12,209 nt of DNA, taken from positions 1-12,209 of the forward strand of contig CALKVG010000569.1 of the NCBI GenBank assembly GCA_937998045.1, read 5' to 3'. Origin of the DNA: an uncultured Myxococcales bacterium. GTDB lineage: Bacteria > Myxococcota_A > Polyangia > Polyangiales > Polyangiaceae. How positions within the stretch are numbered: the first letter of the stretch is position 1; every line of letters starts with the position of its first letter. The translations under genes and the position numbers were made by a program. The notes beneath the pieces were generated by a model. That model was given only the letters and a program-made list of their open reading frames with translations. It was not told the DNA's origin and ran no database searches. Shown piece after piece: positions 1 through 6,467 of the stretch.

Positions 1-33
1 GCCTATTTCCATCGACCGCTACGCGCGATCGAG

Positions 34-50
34 AATCACGCTCGGTGATT
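34..50. promoter_or_regulatory. inverted repeat upstream of arsC, candidate operator
   Basis: AATCAC at 34-39 and GTGATT at 45-50 form a perfect 6-bp inverted repeat around a 5-base spacer. It lies just upstream of the arsC ribosome binding site, where an ArsR-type repressor could block transcription or early elongation. It could also be a terminator hairpin for an upstream gene, although no T-tract follows. No second copy was found near arsR. Confidence 0.3.
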
Positions 51-56
51 TAGCGC

Positions 57-63
57 AGGAGGT
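57..63 (+). promoter_or_regulatory. ribosome binding site of arsC
   Basis: AGGAGGT lies 5 bases before the ATG at 69. It fixes that codon as the start and excludes the overlapping longer frame that begins at 62. Confidence 0.8.
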
Positions 64-68
64 GCGGT

Positions 69-494
69 ATGTTCGCAAAGCGAGTGCTGTTTCTGTGCAC
101 GGGGAACTCGGCGCGCAGCCAGATGGCCGAAGCGCTGATGCGTCACCTGGGAGGCGGGCGTGTCGACGCATTCAGCGCGGGGACCCATCCGCGTGCGGCC
201 GTGCACCCGATGGCCGTCGAGACGCTGCGCCGGAACAAAGTGCCGGCGCACGGCCTCATGCCGAAGGACGTCAGCACCTTCGGGGACCAGTCGTTCGACT
301 ACGTCATCACCGTCTGCGATCGCGCGCGGGAAGAGTGCCCGGTGATGCCGAGCGCAGAGATGATCCACTGGTCCTTCGCCGACCCCGCGGAGGAGACCGA
401 CCGGGACAAGCAGAGCCGCGCCTTCACACACGTGTTCGTCGGCCTGGAGAAGCGCATCCGCCTTCTGCTGGCCGTCATCGACAAGCCCACCTAG
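69..494 (+). CDS. arsC: arsenate reductase, thioredoxin-coupled (low-molecular-weight phosphatase fold)
   Basis: This 141-residue cytoplasmic enzyme should reduce arsenate to arsenite so that an efflux pump can export it. The phosphatase loop CTGNSAR lies at residues 10-16, with the nucleophile Cys10 and Arg16. The two resolving cysteines of the thioredoxin-linked class are present in TVCDRAREECP (Cys83 and Cys90), and the general-acid Asp lies in FADP (Asp105). All catalytic residues are therefore present and the length is normal for the family. The gene has a strong ribosome binding site and converges on arsR, with 26 bases between the stops. No arsenite pump is visible, so it may lie left of the window. 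The main alternative is a protein tyrosine phosphatase, which the extra cysteine pair argues against. Confidence 0.92.
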   Translation: MFAKRVLFLCTGNSARSQMAEALMRHLGGGRVDAFSAGTHPRAAVHPMAVETLRRNKVPAHGLMPKDVSTFGDQSFDYVITVCDRAREECPVMPSAEMIHWSFADPAEETDRDKQSRAFTHVFVGLEKRIRLLLAVIDKPT

Positions 495-501
495 GCCGGA
501 A

Positions 502-519
502 CCGCTCGCCCGCGAACGG
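502..519. terminator. weak hairpin between convergent arsC and arsR
   Basis: CCGCTCG at 502-508 can pair with CGAACGG at 513-519 around a 4-base loop, with one mismatch. It sits in the 26-base gap between two convergent stops, where a bidirectional terminator is expected. No T-tract is present. Confidence 0.3.
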
Positions 520-520
520 C

Positions 521-859
521 TTAGAGCGCCGCGACCAAGGCCCTCAGTCGTCGCAGCGCCTTCGGCTCGATGCAGTAGCAGATGCGGGGGCCGTCCACGC
601 TCCCTCGGATCAGACCGGCGTCCTTGAGGACCTTGAGGTGCTGCGAGACTGTGGACTGCGACAGCGGCAGTTCGTCGACGAGCGCGCCGACGATGCAAGC
701 GTTCTTTCGTACCAGGATGCGGAGAATGCGAACGCGCGCGGGGTGGCCGAGCGCCCGCGTGAGCATCGCGAGCTCCTCGTCGGCGTCGCTTCCTTCCACC
801 GGGCGGAGGTCAGGAGGGAGCGTCGCTTCGGCCGGGCTGGCGCCGGGCGCGCACGCCAC
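521..859 (-). CDS. arsR: ArsR/SmtB-family metalloregulatory repressor
   Basis: A small winged-helix repressor, expected to leave DNA when it binds arsenite or another thiol-binding metal. The core runs from LTRALGHPARVRIL through the recognition helix LSQSTVSQHLKVLKDAGLI and the wing GSVDGPRICYC, a typical ArsR signature. Possible ligand cysteines are the one in NACIVG, at the helix before the recognition helix, and the two in CYC at the wing. The start is uncertain. I chose GTG at 859 (112 residues), a normal family length. The frame stays open to a GTG at 1054, but that extra part is low-complexity with no ArsR similarity. An ATG at 766 has a GAGGAG before it but would cut into the first helix. 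The gene converges on arsC and is divergent from the peptide-sigma operon. Confidence 0.85.
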   Translation of the reverse strand: MACAPGASPAEATLPPDLRPVEGSDADEELAMLTRALGHPARVRILRILVRKNACIVGALVDELPLSQSTVSQHLKVLKDAGLIRGSVDGPRICYCIEPKALRRLRALVAAL

Positions 860-937
860 GCCGTTTGGGTCTGAGGGGCCAGCAACGCGGCCTCGCGGGC
901 GGCGCGGCGCAGCTCCGTTTCGCCCCTTCGATGTGAC

Positions 938-949
938 GTGCCGCGGCAC
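938..949. promoter_or_regulatory. 12-bp palindrome in the arsR / sigma-operon divergent region
   Basis: GTGCCGCGGCAC is a perfect 12-bp palindrome in the 264-base region between the likely arsR start and the peptide gene. Its position suits a repressor site acting on either promoter. No second copy is visible and it is GC-rich, so chance is possible. Confidence 0.25.
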
Positions 950-996
950 AACCTCTCTTTTCGCAGGGGTGCAGCCGTCGCGCAAGCAACTGTGTC

Positions 997-1025
997 GTAA
1001 CGAAGCGTCCTTGGAGTCCGGTCGT
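997..1025 (+). promoter_or_regulatory. candidate ECF-type promoter of the peptide-sigma-membrane operon
   Basis: GTAAC at 997-1001 and GTCGT at 1021-1025 resemble the AAC (-35) and GTC (-10) elements of many ECF promoters at about the usual spacing. They lie roughly 100 bases upstream of the first gene, so autoregulation by the operon's own sigma factor is possible. This match is by eye only. Confidence 0.25.
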
Positions 1026-1123
1026 GCAAAGGGATGCCCGTCGAGCGCGGTCACGCTTCGGCGCCTCGCGCCTATCTAGACGCGAGGCCGAACAGGATCG
1101 GCCCGAAACGAGGAGGACGAACC

Positions 1124-1249
1124 ATGCTGCGAAAGCTTCAGCGGATCATCACGCTCGGCGCCGCCGTCATCGCGATCCCGACGATTGCGTTCGCGGCGAG
1201 CTCCGCATCGCAAGACTGTTGCTGCCCGCTTTGCTGCCCGGGAAAATGA
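1124..1249 (+). CDS. small secreted cysteine-rich peptide
   Basis: This 41-residue ORF starts at ATG 1124 behind GAGGAGG (1110-1116), a strong ribosome binding site that excludes the longer frame starting further upstream. Residues 1-25 form a signal peptide: the basic start MLRKLQR, a hydrophobic core, and a likely cleavage after AFA. The predicted mature part is only about 16 residues and ends in DCCCPLCCPGK, with cysteines at 32, 33, 34, 37 and 38. Such dense thiols suggest metal or metalloid binding, or redox chemistry, outside the cytoplasm. I do not recognise a named family. The sigma factor gene starts 4 bases after its stop, so the peptide is probably co-transcribed with its possible regulator. 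Confidence 0.7.
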   Translation: MLRKLQRIITLGAAVIAIPTIAFAASSASQDCCCPLCCPGK

Positions 1250-1253
1250 ATCG

Positions 1254-1787
1254 GTGAGCGCAAACGCACGCGCGGAGATCCAAGCGCTGCTGAAGCGTCT
1301 TGCGGACGGCGATCGCGCGGCCATCGAGCCAGCGTTCGCCGTTCTATGGCCGCTTTTGCGCCGGTTCTCCGCGCGTGCATTGCTTAGCCCCGCCGATGCC
1401 GAAGATGCCGCGCAGCAGGCCCTCACGAAGATGCTCGAGCAGACCGCCGACTTCGATCCTGCGCGCGACGGGCTCGCGTGGGTGCTTACGATTGCCGCGT
1501 TCGAGTGTCGGACGATTCGCCGTAGAATGCAGCGTCGGCGTGAGGGCAGCCTGGAAATGGCCCCCGGGCGCGTCGTCACCGAGACCCCGGAGATGCTCGT
1601 CGTGAGTCGTGACCTCGAAGCGGCGGTGCGCGACGTTCTCGGAACATTGAGCGAGGAGGACGTCCGAACGATCATGGCCGCGATGGCGGACGAGCGGCCA
1701 GTAGCCGATGCGACGTTCCGCAAACGACTTCAGCGCGCGCTCGGCCGCCTGCGCCTCGCGTGGAGAGCGAAACATGAACCCGAATGA
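1254..1787 (+). CDS. ECF-type RNA polymerase sigma factor
   Basis: A 177-residue sigma factor with GTG start at 1254, directly after the peptide gene. Region 2 spans about residues 22-95 and includes the ECF signature around DAEDAAQQALTKML and the DNA-melting stretch WVLTIAAFECRTIRRRMQRR. Region 4 spans about 120-172, with the helix-turn-helix in ADATFRKRLQRALGRLRLAW. It should direct polymerase to a small regulon when released from an inhibitor. The downstream membrane protein gene overlaps its end by 14 bases, the usual arrangement for a sigma/anti-sigma pair. No C-terminal cysteine-rich extension is present, unlike CorE-type metal-sensing ECFs of myxobacteria; here the cysteines lie in the two neighbouring gene products. 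Confidence 0.88.
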   Translation: MSANARAEIQALLKRLADGDRAAIEPAFAVLWPLLRRFSARALLSPADAEDAAQQALTKMLEQTADFDPARDGLAWVLTIAAFECRTIRRRMQRRREGSLEMAPGRVVTETPEMLVVSRDLEAAVRDVLGTLSEEDVRTIMAAMADERPVADATFRKRLQRALGRLRLAWRAKHEPE

Positions 1788-2313
1788 AGTGGTCCTCAAC
1801 GGCGCGCGTCGCGCGTACGAGCGTGCGCGGCTGCTAAAGGGGCTGCGAACCTCGGCGCTCGTCGGCCCCATGCTCCTTCTGTCGTTTGGTTGCTGCGGCA
1901 ATCGCGCGGCGTCTATCGCGGTCGCCTGCGCCCTCGCGGTCCTGGCGACGGTGCTCGTGTGGCGTGGAGGGGCGCCCGGGCGCGCCGTGGTCCCGGGATT
2001 CGTCGCCGGTGCCGTCTCGCTCGCGTTCCCGCTCCTCGCATGCCCCGCGTGTGAGCGCTCGGTGGTAGTCGGAGCGGTGCCCTTGGCGGCGTGCGTCGCC
2101 GGGGGTCTGGTGTCCGGGGCGATCGTCGCGTCCTTTGCGGCGAAGGTGCACGACGATCGGGCGGCGTTCGTGATCACCGCCGGGGCCGTCGCGGCACTCG
2201 CGGGCTCGCTCGGGTGCGCAATCGTCGGACTTGGCGGCGTCGCCGCAATGGGGATCGGGTTGACGCTCGTCGCCCCGCTCGGGTTGCGCGCTCCGTCCCG
2301 AGCGGGCGGGTGA
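1774..2313 (+). CDS. cysteine-containing multi-pass membrane protein, candidate anti-sigma factor
   Basis: A 179-residue protein with ATG at 1774, inside the end of the sigma gene. A short charged N-terminus (residues 1-25, ARRAYERARLLKGLR) is followed by about five or six hydrophobic segments: roughly 26-42, 45-63, 71-90, 95-122, 129-150 and 152-170. Cysteines lie at 40, 41, 52, 90, 93, 107 and 148, including a CC pair and a CPAC motif near membrane edges. Overlap with an ECF gene and the all-membrane layout recall polytopic anti-sigma factors such as the NrsF/DUF1109 and CarR types, but I see no decisive family motif. The thiols could let it sense metal or redox state, perhaps through the secreted cysteine-rich peptide. 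That function is inferred. Confidence 0.65.
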   Translation: MNPNEVVLNGARRAYERARLLKGLRTSALVGPMLLLSFGCCGNRAASIAVACALAVLATVLVWRGGAPGRAVVPGFVAGAVSLAFPLLACPACERSVVVGAVPLAACVAGGLVSGAIVASFAAKVHDDRAAFVITAGAVAALAGSLGCAIVGLGGVAAMGIGLTLVAPLGLRAPSRAGG

Positions 2314-2316
2314 AGT

Positions 2317-2339
2317 GCGCCCACGCCTCGGCGCTTATT
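2317..2339 (+). terminator. candidate terminator of the sigma operon
   Basis: GCGCC at 2317-2321 pairs with GGCGC at 2330-2334 around an 8-base loop and is followed by TTATT. It begins 3 bases after the stop of the membrane protein gene. The stem is short. Confidence 0.3.
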
Positions 2340-2401
2340 CGATGGCCAAGGCGAGAGCGCCTGGGTCGAGTTCGAACCGCGGGTCGCGCGATAGGCGGGC
2401 A

Positions 2402-2550
2402 CCGTGCGCACCGGTGCGCGTACGACGCCCCAGAGGCAGCCAACGTCCTCGCGATCTGGGCTCGGGCCCGCCGTTCCCCACACGATGTACTCGCACTGCG
2501 CCGCGAAGCGCCCCATCGTAGGCCGGCAGGCCTCGGTCTTGTCCCACACG
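2402..2550 (-). pseudogene. fragment of a DNA methyltransferase gene (downstream piece, interrupted)
   Basis: Read on the minus strand, this stretch encodes VVWDKTEACRPTMGRF, then AAQCEYIVWGTAGPSPDRED and CLWGVVRAPV. It closely matches the middle of the intact methyltransferase at 6468-7283 (LVWDKTEAVRPCLGRF, SSQCEYVVWGSAGPMPERAD, VLHGVIREPV). Similarity begins abruptly near 2550, at the proposed integration point, and ends near 2402-2413, so the C-terminal FAGSGT part is missing. The preceding piece of the same gene is at 7448-7603. The fragment is inactive. Confidence 0.8.
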
Positions 2551-2571
2551 ACCGTCTCAGTCTCATTCTGC
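2536..2571. other. attL-like junction of the serine-recombinase element
   Basis: The left half (2536-2550) is methyltransferase coding sequence, taken as the target half-site. The right half (2553-2571) belongs to the element. The shared core CGAC is at 2549-2552, with the putative crossover dinucleotide AC at 2551-2552. TCATT at 2563-2567 mirrors AATGA at 7431-7435 at equal distance from the crossover. The recombinase ORF starts shortly inside, as is usual for such elements. Confidence 0.6.
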
Positions 2572-2635
2572 CCGTGCCGCGTTTCGGGCCCACGTCCACT
2601 ACCGCTGGCACCCCGGGTACGAGTCCGAACTGGAG

Positions 2636-4456
2636 GTGCAGACGCGTGAGGTGAGCAACGAGGGTGAGGACGTCTTCCACTGCATCTGGCACCACCTGCT
2701 CGAGCTCTGCGGCCTCGTCGGCGCGTGCGTGGTCGACACGGACGGCAGCTACGATCCCGGCGACCCGAACGACCGGCTGCTCCTGGGCCTGAAGGGGACA
2801 ATGAGCGAGTTCGAGCTCACGCTCTTGCGCAAGCGCATGCTCGACGCGTTGTCGGCGAAGGCGCGTCGCGGCGAGCTGCGCGTACTGGTGCCCATCGGGT
2901 ACGTGTGGTCGCGCGAGACGGGGCTGATGATGGACCCCGACCGCCGCGTTCAGGAAGCCATCCACACCGTCTTTCGTCTCTTCGAGCGGCTCGGGAGCGC
3001 TCGGCGCGTGCTTCTGCATCTGTGGCGGGAGAAGATCTCCGTGCCGCGATCGGCCGACGGCCGCACGCTGCGGCGCCTGGAGTGGCGCGCGCCGGTGTAC
3101 CGAAGCGTCAACGCCGTGCTGCGCAACCCGTTCTATGCGGGCGCGTACGCCTACGGCAAATCGCGCGTCGAGACGACGGTCGTCGACGGTCGCATCCGGA
3201 AGACCTACGGGCGGCTGCGTCCGATGCCTTCCTGGAAGGTGCTCATTCGCGAACATCACGAAGGGTACATCTCTTGGGAGCAGTTCGAGCAGAACCAGCG
3301 TCGCCTGGAGCGCAACGCGTTCCGAAAACCCGCCGGATCGGCGAAGTCCGGTCGTGGCGGGCAAGCGCTCTTGGCTGGTCTGCTTCGCTGCCGTCGATGC
3401 GGCCGCATGCTGACGGTCCACTACCAATCGCGGGGCATGCACCGTTACGCGTGTCGCATGGGAAGTATGTGGCACGGGGCGGCGCCTTGCATCGGCTTCG
3501 CGGCACACCATCCGGACGAGGCGATCGCCGCGGAGATCCTCCTTGCGGTACAACCGCTCGCCGTAGAAGCTGCCCTGGTGGCCGAACGAGAGGCGATGAA
3601 GCAGGGTGACGAGCGCCGGCGCGCACTCGAACTCGAGCGGGAGCAGGCCGAGTACGAGGTGAAGCTCGCCGCGCGGCGCTACGAGGCGGTCGACCCTGAC
3701 AACCGCCTCGTGGCCGGAGAGCTCGAGGCGCGCTGGAACGCCGCTCTGGCGCGCCTGCGTGAGTGCGAGACGCGTCTCTCCGACGATCAGGAGACGGTGA
3801 CCGCGTCGGTCGACCGGGAGACGCTGCTCACGTTGGCGACCGACCTGAGGGTTGCTTGGAACGCCGCAGGGGCCGACATGCGGACCAAGCAGCGCCTCGT
3901 GCGTACGCTCGTCGAGGAAATCGTGGTCGACGTCGACGAGGCTGCGCTGGAGGTCGTCCTCGTCATTCATTGGCGAGGCGGGCAGCACTCGGAGGTGCGA
4001 GCTCGCAAGACGTCGCGCGGGCATCACGAACGCCGAGCGTCCGAGGACGCCGACCGGGTGATCCGCGAGATGGCCGTGCGTTGGTCGGACGCGGCGATCG
4101 CGACGACGCTCAACCGCATGGGTCTGATCACGGGCCAGGGCAACACCTGGAACGCGAAGCGAGTGGCGAGCCGTCGGCGAGAGGCAGCCATCGCGGGCCC
4201 AGCGCCCGAGATGCTGTGCCTCACGATGATCGAGGCCGCCGACCGGCTCGGCGTCTCGCGCCACGTCGTGAAGCGCCTTGTCGACGACGGTGTGCTCCCG
4301 GCGACGCAGGTCGCGCCGGAAGCGCCGTGGCAGATTCGCGCGTGCGATCTCGATCTTCCCGCAATCGCAGCGGCCCTGGGCGCACGTCGCAGGCGACGAG
4401 GCCGACCGCGCCGAGGAGACGGAGACGATCGGTCGCTGCTCCTTCCGGGCAATTGA
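2636..4456 (+). CDS. large serine recombinase, N-terminally truncated (catalytic Ser lost)
   Basis: A 606-residue ORF, opening at GTG 2636. From Trp18 (HHLLELCGL, then a DPNDRLLLGLKGTMSEFEL stretch ending near 61) it matches the second half of a resolvase catalytic domain. The recombinase DNA-binding domain follows at about 85-225 (PIGYVW, NAVLRNPFYAGAYAYG, ISWEQFEQNQRRL), then a zinc ribbon with Cys252, Cys255, Cys273 and Cys285. A charged coiled-coil runs from about 313 to 385, and an excisionase-like HTH lies at about 527-570. The first part of the catalytic domain, carrying the nucleophilic serine and the conserved arginines, is absent. The 17 leading residues, and in-frame codons upstream to about 2576 (FRAHVHYRWHPG), look like part of a small accessory protein often found beside such recombinases. 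A deletion apparently fused the two near 2685. An active enzyme is unlikely. Confidence 0.85.
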   Translation: MQTREVSNEGEDVFHCIWHHLLELCGLVGACVVDTDGSYDPGDPNDRLLLGLKGTMSEFELTLLRKRMLDALSAKARRGELRVLVPIGYVWSRETGLMMDPDRRVQEAIHTVFRLFERLGSARRVLLHLWREKISVPRSADGRTLRRLEWRAPVYRSVNAVLRNPFYAGAYAYGKSRVETTVVDGRIRKTYGRLRPMPSWKVLIREHHEGYISWEQFEQNQRRLERNAFRKPAGSAKSGRGGQALLAGLLRCRRCGRMLTVHYQSRGMHRYACRMGSMWHGAAPCIGFAAHHPDEAIAAEILLAVQPLAVEAALVAEREAMKQGDERRRALELEREQAEYEVKLAARRYEAVDPDNRLVAGELEARWNAALARLRECETRLSDDQETVTASVDRETLLTLATDLRVAWNAAGADMRTKQRLVRTLVEEIVVDVDEAALEVVLVIHWRGGQHSEVRARKTSRGHHERRASEDADRVIREMAVRWSDAAIATTLNRMGLITGQGNTWNAKRVASRRREAAIAGPAPEMLCLTMIEAADRLGVSRHVVKRLVDDGVLPATQVAPEAPWQIRACDLDLPAIAAALGARRRRRGRPRRGDGDDRSLLLPGN

Positions 4457-4664
4457 CGTGCTGCGGACATAGATCGGCACGTGGGCGGGGGGCGACGGTC
4501 CACCGCCGGCGCGGCCGCGGCCACAAGATCCACCCGCTTGGGCTGCACCCGCGCCCCCAGGACCGGTCGCCCATCGACGTCGACAGGCTCCGCGCCACCT
4601 TCGTGCAGACGGGCGACGGCGCCGCGGCGTTCCTGCCGCAGCTGTCCGTCTCCCCCTCGGGCAC

Positions 4665-4722
4665 GTTACCTTTTAGACCCTTTATGTTGCGTCTTACGAC
4701 TTCACAGGGTATTCGCACGTTC
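4665..4722 (+). promoter_or_regulatory. AT-rich putative promoter region before the HTH-PBP regulator
   Basis: This short stretch is clearly richer in A+T than its surroundings and contains ACCTTTTAGACCCTTTATG. TTGCGT at 4687-4692 and TATTCG at 4710-4715 sit 17 bases apart, which loosely fits a housekeeping promoter. If that promoter is used, the regulator would start downstream, for example at GTG 4723. The rest of the gap from 4457 holds no gene that I can support. Confidence 0.25.
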
Positions 4723-5667
4723 GTGAAGCGACCTCGCCCTCGTCTTGCAAGCAGAGAACTGCACGGACGTGACGCGCTCCTCACAACGGGCGACGTGGCC
4801 CGCTTGCTTCGGGTTCATCCAAAGCATGTCTACCGCCTGCTGCGTCGAGGTTTGCCGGGTCACCGTGTCGGCGGCGAATGGCGGTTTCTGTCCGAAGAGG
4901 TCTTGCGTTGGTCGAGCGGTATGCGAGCGCCGCTCGAACGCGAGGCTTCCAGCGCCGAGCCCTCCACCCTCGCCGGCGATGTCGCTCCGCCGCCGTTCAT
5001 CGCAGCAAACGGTGATCTGGCCATCGAGCACCTGTTGAGACAACTGACCTCGGCGGAGCCGTCTCCCGCCTTTGGTCATGTGCAAGCCGATCGAGGTGAA
5101 GGGATCGAGCTGCTGCGACGCGGCGAGGTACTCGCCGCCGGCTGCCACGGAGACGAAACCCCCGGCGACCTGCAAGGCCAGCGCGTCGCATTTGTCCACC
5201 TGGTCGATCGGGAGATCGGTCTGGCCCTTCGGCGAGGACTTCGGGCGCGAAGCTTGCGCCAGATCGGTCGTTGGCGGGTGGCCAGTCGCCCACGAACCGC
5301 CGGCGTCCGAGCCCTCTTCGATCAACAGCTTCGCCACGAGGGGGTGGATCCCGAAGAGGTCGAGGCCGAAGCCCAGATCCTACCCTCCCACCGAGACGTA
5401 GTGTGCGCCGTCGCCAGAGGCGAGGCCGATGTCGGTGTGGCCTCCGTGGCTTGGGCCAAACGCGTCGGACTTGAGTCCATGCCACTCTGCCAGGAGCCGT
5501 ACGGGTTGCTGATCCGAGCCAGCTTGCTGGGAAACCCGCGCATCGTTCGTCTTCTTGAAGTCGCGCAGAGCGCACCCTTCCGCGAATCGATCGGGGTCGT
5601 TCCTGGTTACGACGCGCGCCGCACGGGCTCCATCTCGTTCCACGCACAAGGGACTCCCGCATCTTGA
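4684..5667 (+). CDS. HTH regulator with molybdate-binding-like PBP domain (COG1910-like)
   Basis: A 327-residue protein from ATG 4684; GTG 4723 is an alternative start and neither has a clear ribosome binding site. An excisionase/MerR-type HTH lies at residues 32-77 (LLTTGDVARLLRVHPKHVYR, then GEWRFLSEEVLRW). A PBP_like domain of the kind found in molybdate-sensing regulators follows at about 110-315. It includes VHLVDREIGLALRRG (171-185), the RPRTAGVRALFDQ segment (202-214), SHRDVVCAVARGEADVGVAS (235-254) and EPYGLLI (271-277). It therefore probably binds DNA in response to a small oxyanion or other ligand in the cytoplasm. No signal peptide is present. Its last bases overlap the start of the outer-membrane-like gene, so the two are likely coupled. 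The ligand is unknown; molybdate is only the family precedent. Confidence 0.75.
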   Translation: MLRLTTSQGIRTFVKRPRPRLASRELHGRDALLTTGDVARLLRVHPKHVYRLLRRGLPGHRVGGEWRFLSEEVLRWSSGMRAPLEREASSAEPSTLAGDVAPPPFIAANGDLAIEHLLRQLTSAEPSPAFGHVQADRGEGIELLRRGEVLAAGCHGDETPGDLQGQRVAFVHLVDREIGLALRRGLRARSLRQIGRWRVASRPRTAGVRALFDQQLRHEGVDPEEVEAEAQILPSHRDVVCAVARGEADVGVASVAWAKRVGLESMPLCQEPYGLLIRASLLGNPRIVRLLEVAQSAPFRESIGVVPGYDARRTGSISFHAQGTPAS

Positions 5668-6209
5668 GCCGTCTAACCATCCAGTTCTTTTCCCTGATCG
5701 TGCTGGGGGCAGCCTTGCTCAGCGCGAGGAGCGTCTCGGCTGCCGAGGCGGGCGACGTTGTCCAGGTCACGAACGTCGGCGTTCCGCTCTACGTCCACAA
5801 CTTCGATACCGGCAAGAACACTTCCGTCGGCGATAAGCTGTCGATCTCCGAGTTTCTAGGTGCCCACTACTTCATCACCGACCGGATTCGCGTCGGGATG
5901 ATGGTGCAGCTCACCGAGCAGTTCTCGGGCGACCTGGCCAAGGGTTCCGACCGCTGGACCACCTTCGCTCTGCTGCCTCAGGTAGGCTGGCATTTCTATA
6001 GGCGCTTCTTCGTGGCGGGGGTGTTCACCTACGCCCCCCGTTCCGGGGGCAAGGACCAACTTGACCTCGGCGTGCAGGCGGTCTTCGGCGGCAGCCTGCC
6101 CATCACCGACTGCGCCTCCTTTGGCTACGCCCTGGAGGTCCCGTACAACTTCCACGTGGCCCGGACCATCGGCATCACGCCGCTCGTGGGGCTGTCGTAT
6201 CGTCTGTAA
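5664..6209 (+). CDS. putative outer-membrane beta-barrel protein
   Basis: A 181-residue protein with TTG start at 5664, overlapping the previous stop as TTGA; AAGGGA at 5648-5653 can act as ribosome binding site. Residues 1-26 form a signal peptide (hydrophobic FFSLIVLGAALLSA, cleavage near SVSA/AEAG). The mature part alternates polar and hydrophobic residues in strand-sized blocks, such as HYFITDRIRVGMMVQLTEQF, FALLPQVGWHFYRRFFVAGV and ITPLVGLSYRL at the C-terminus. This pattern suggests a small eight-stranded barrel of the OmpW/OmpA-like type. It ends in Leu rather than the usual Phe. Translational coupling to the PBP-domain regulator suggests that the regulator controls it or senses what it handles. 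I do not recognise a specific family. Confidence 0.65.
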   Translation: MSRLTIQFFSLIVLGAALLSARSVSAAEAGDVVQVTNVGVPLYVHNFDTGKNTSVGDKLSISEFLGAHYFITDRIRVGMMVQLTEQFSGDLAKGSDRWTTFALLPQVGWHFYRRFFVAGVFTYAPRSGGKDQLDLGVQAVFGGSLPITDCASFGYALEVPYNFHVARTIGITPLVGLSYRL

Positions 6210-6467
6210 AGCGGTTGAGGGAAACTGGTCGTCCGAACGCGAGTACGCCCCGGGCTTGTAAACGACCAGGATCATCGCCAGCAGCAAGAGGATCGTTGAG
6301 GAGCCGGATTCCGCGCCGTCCCCGGCGCGCTTCTCAGCCGACGCCGTGGGTCACGAGCCCGGATCACGACGAGAACACTCTGAAGTCGCCGCCACTGCGA
6401 AAGCGGGACGGACGACCGCCCGATGAGCGACACGCATCGTGCCCTGGCGAGAATCGAAGACGGCACG

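Noticed and set aside
1..68. End of an upstream gene
   Set aside because: Two plus-strand frames stop near 46-53, but there are too few residues to identify a protein or choose a frame.
1344..2801. Long minus-strand open frame (485 codons) across the sigma operon
   Set aside because: It is antisense to clear sigma and membrane protein genes, and its product is Arg/Pro-rich and featureless except for the methyltransferase fragment at 2402-2550. A shadow of high GC content.
2174..4480. 768-codon minus-strand open frame
   Set aside because: It lies opposite the recombinase gene, is rich in Arg and His, and has no recognisable domain. The plus-strand recombinase has clear domains over the same bases.
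3763..4683. In-frame upstream extension of the HTH-PBP regulator
   Set aside because: The extra codons overlap the recombinase gene in another frame and give a low-complexity Arg-rich sequence. The real protein starts near 4684 or 4723.
4457..4683. Possible small genes in the gap after the recombinase
   Set aside because: Short frames on both strands lack ribosome binding sites and recognisable motifs. No RNA gene or strong hairpin was seen.
6225..6269. 8-bp inverted repeat CTGGTCGT / ACGACCAG with a 29-base gap
   Set aside because: The arms are too far apart and there is no T-tract. It lies between convergent genes but is not convincing as a terminator or binding site.
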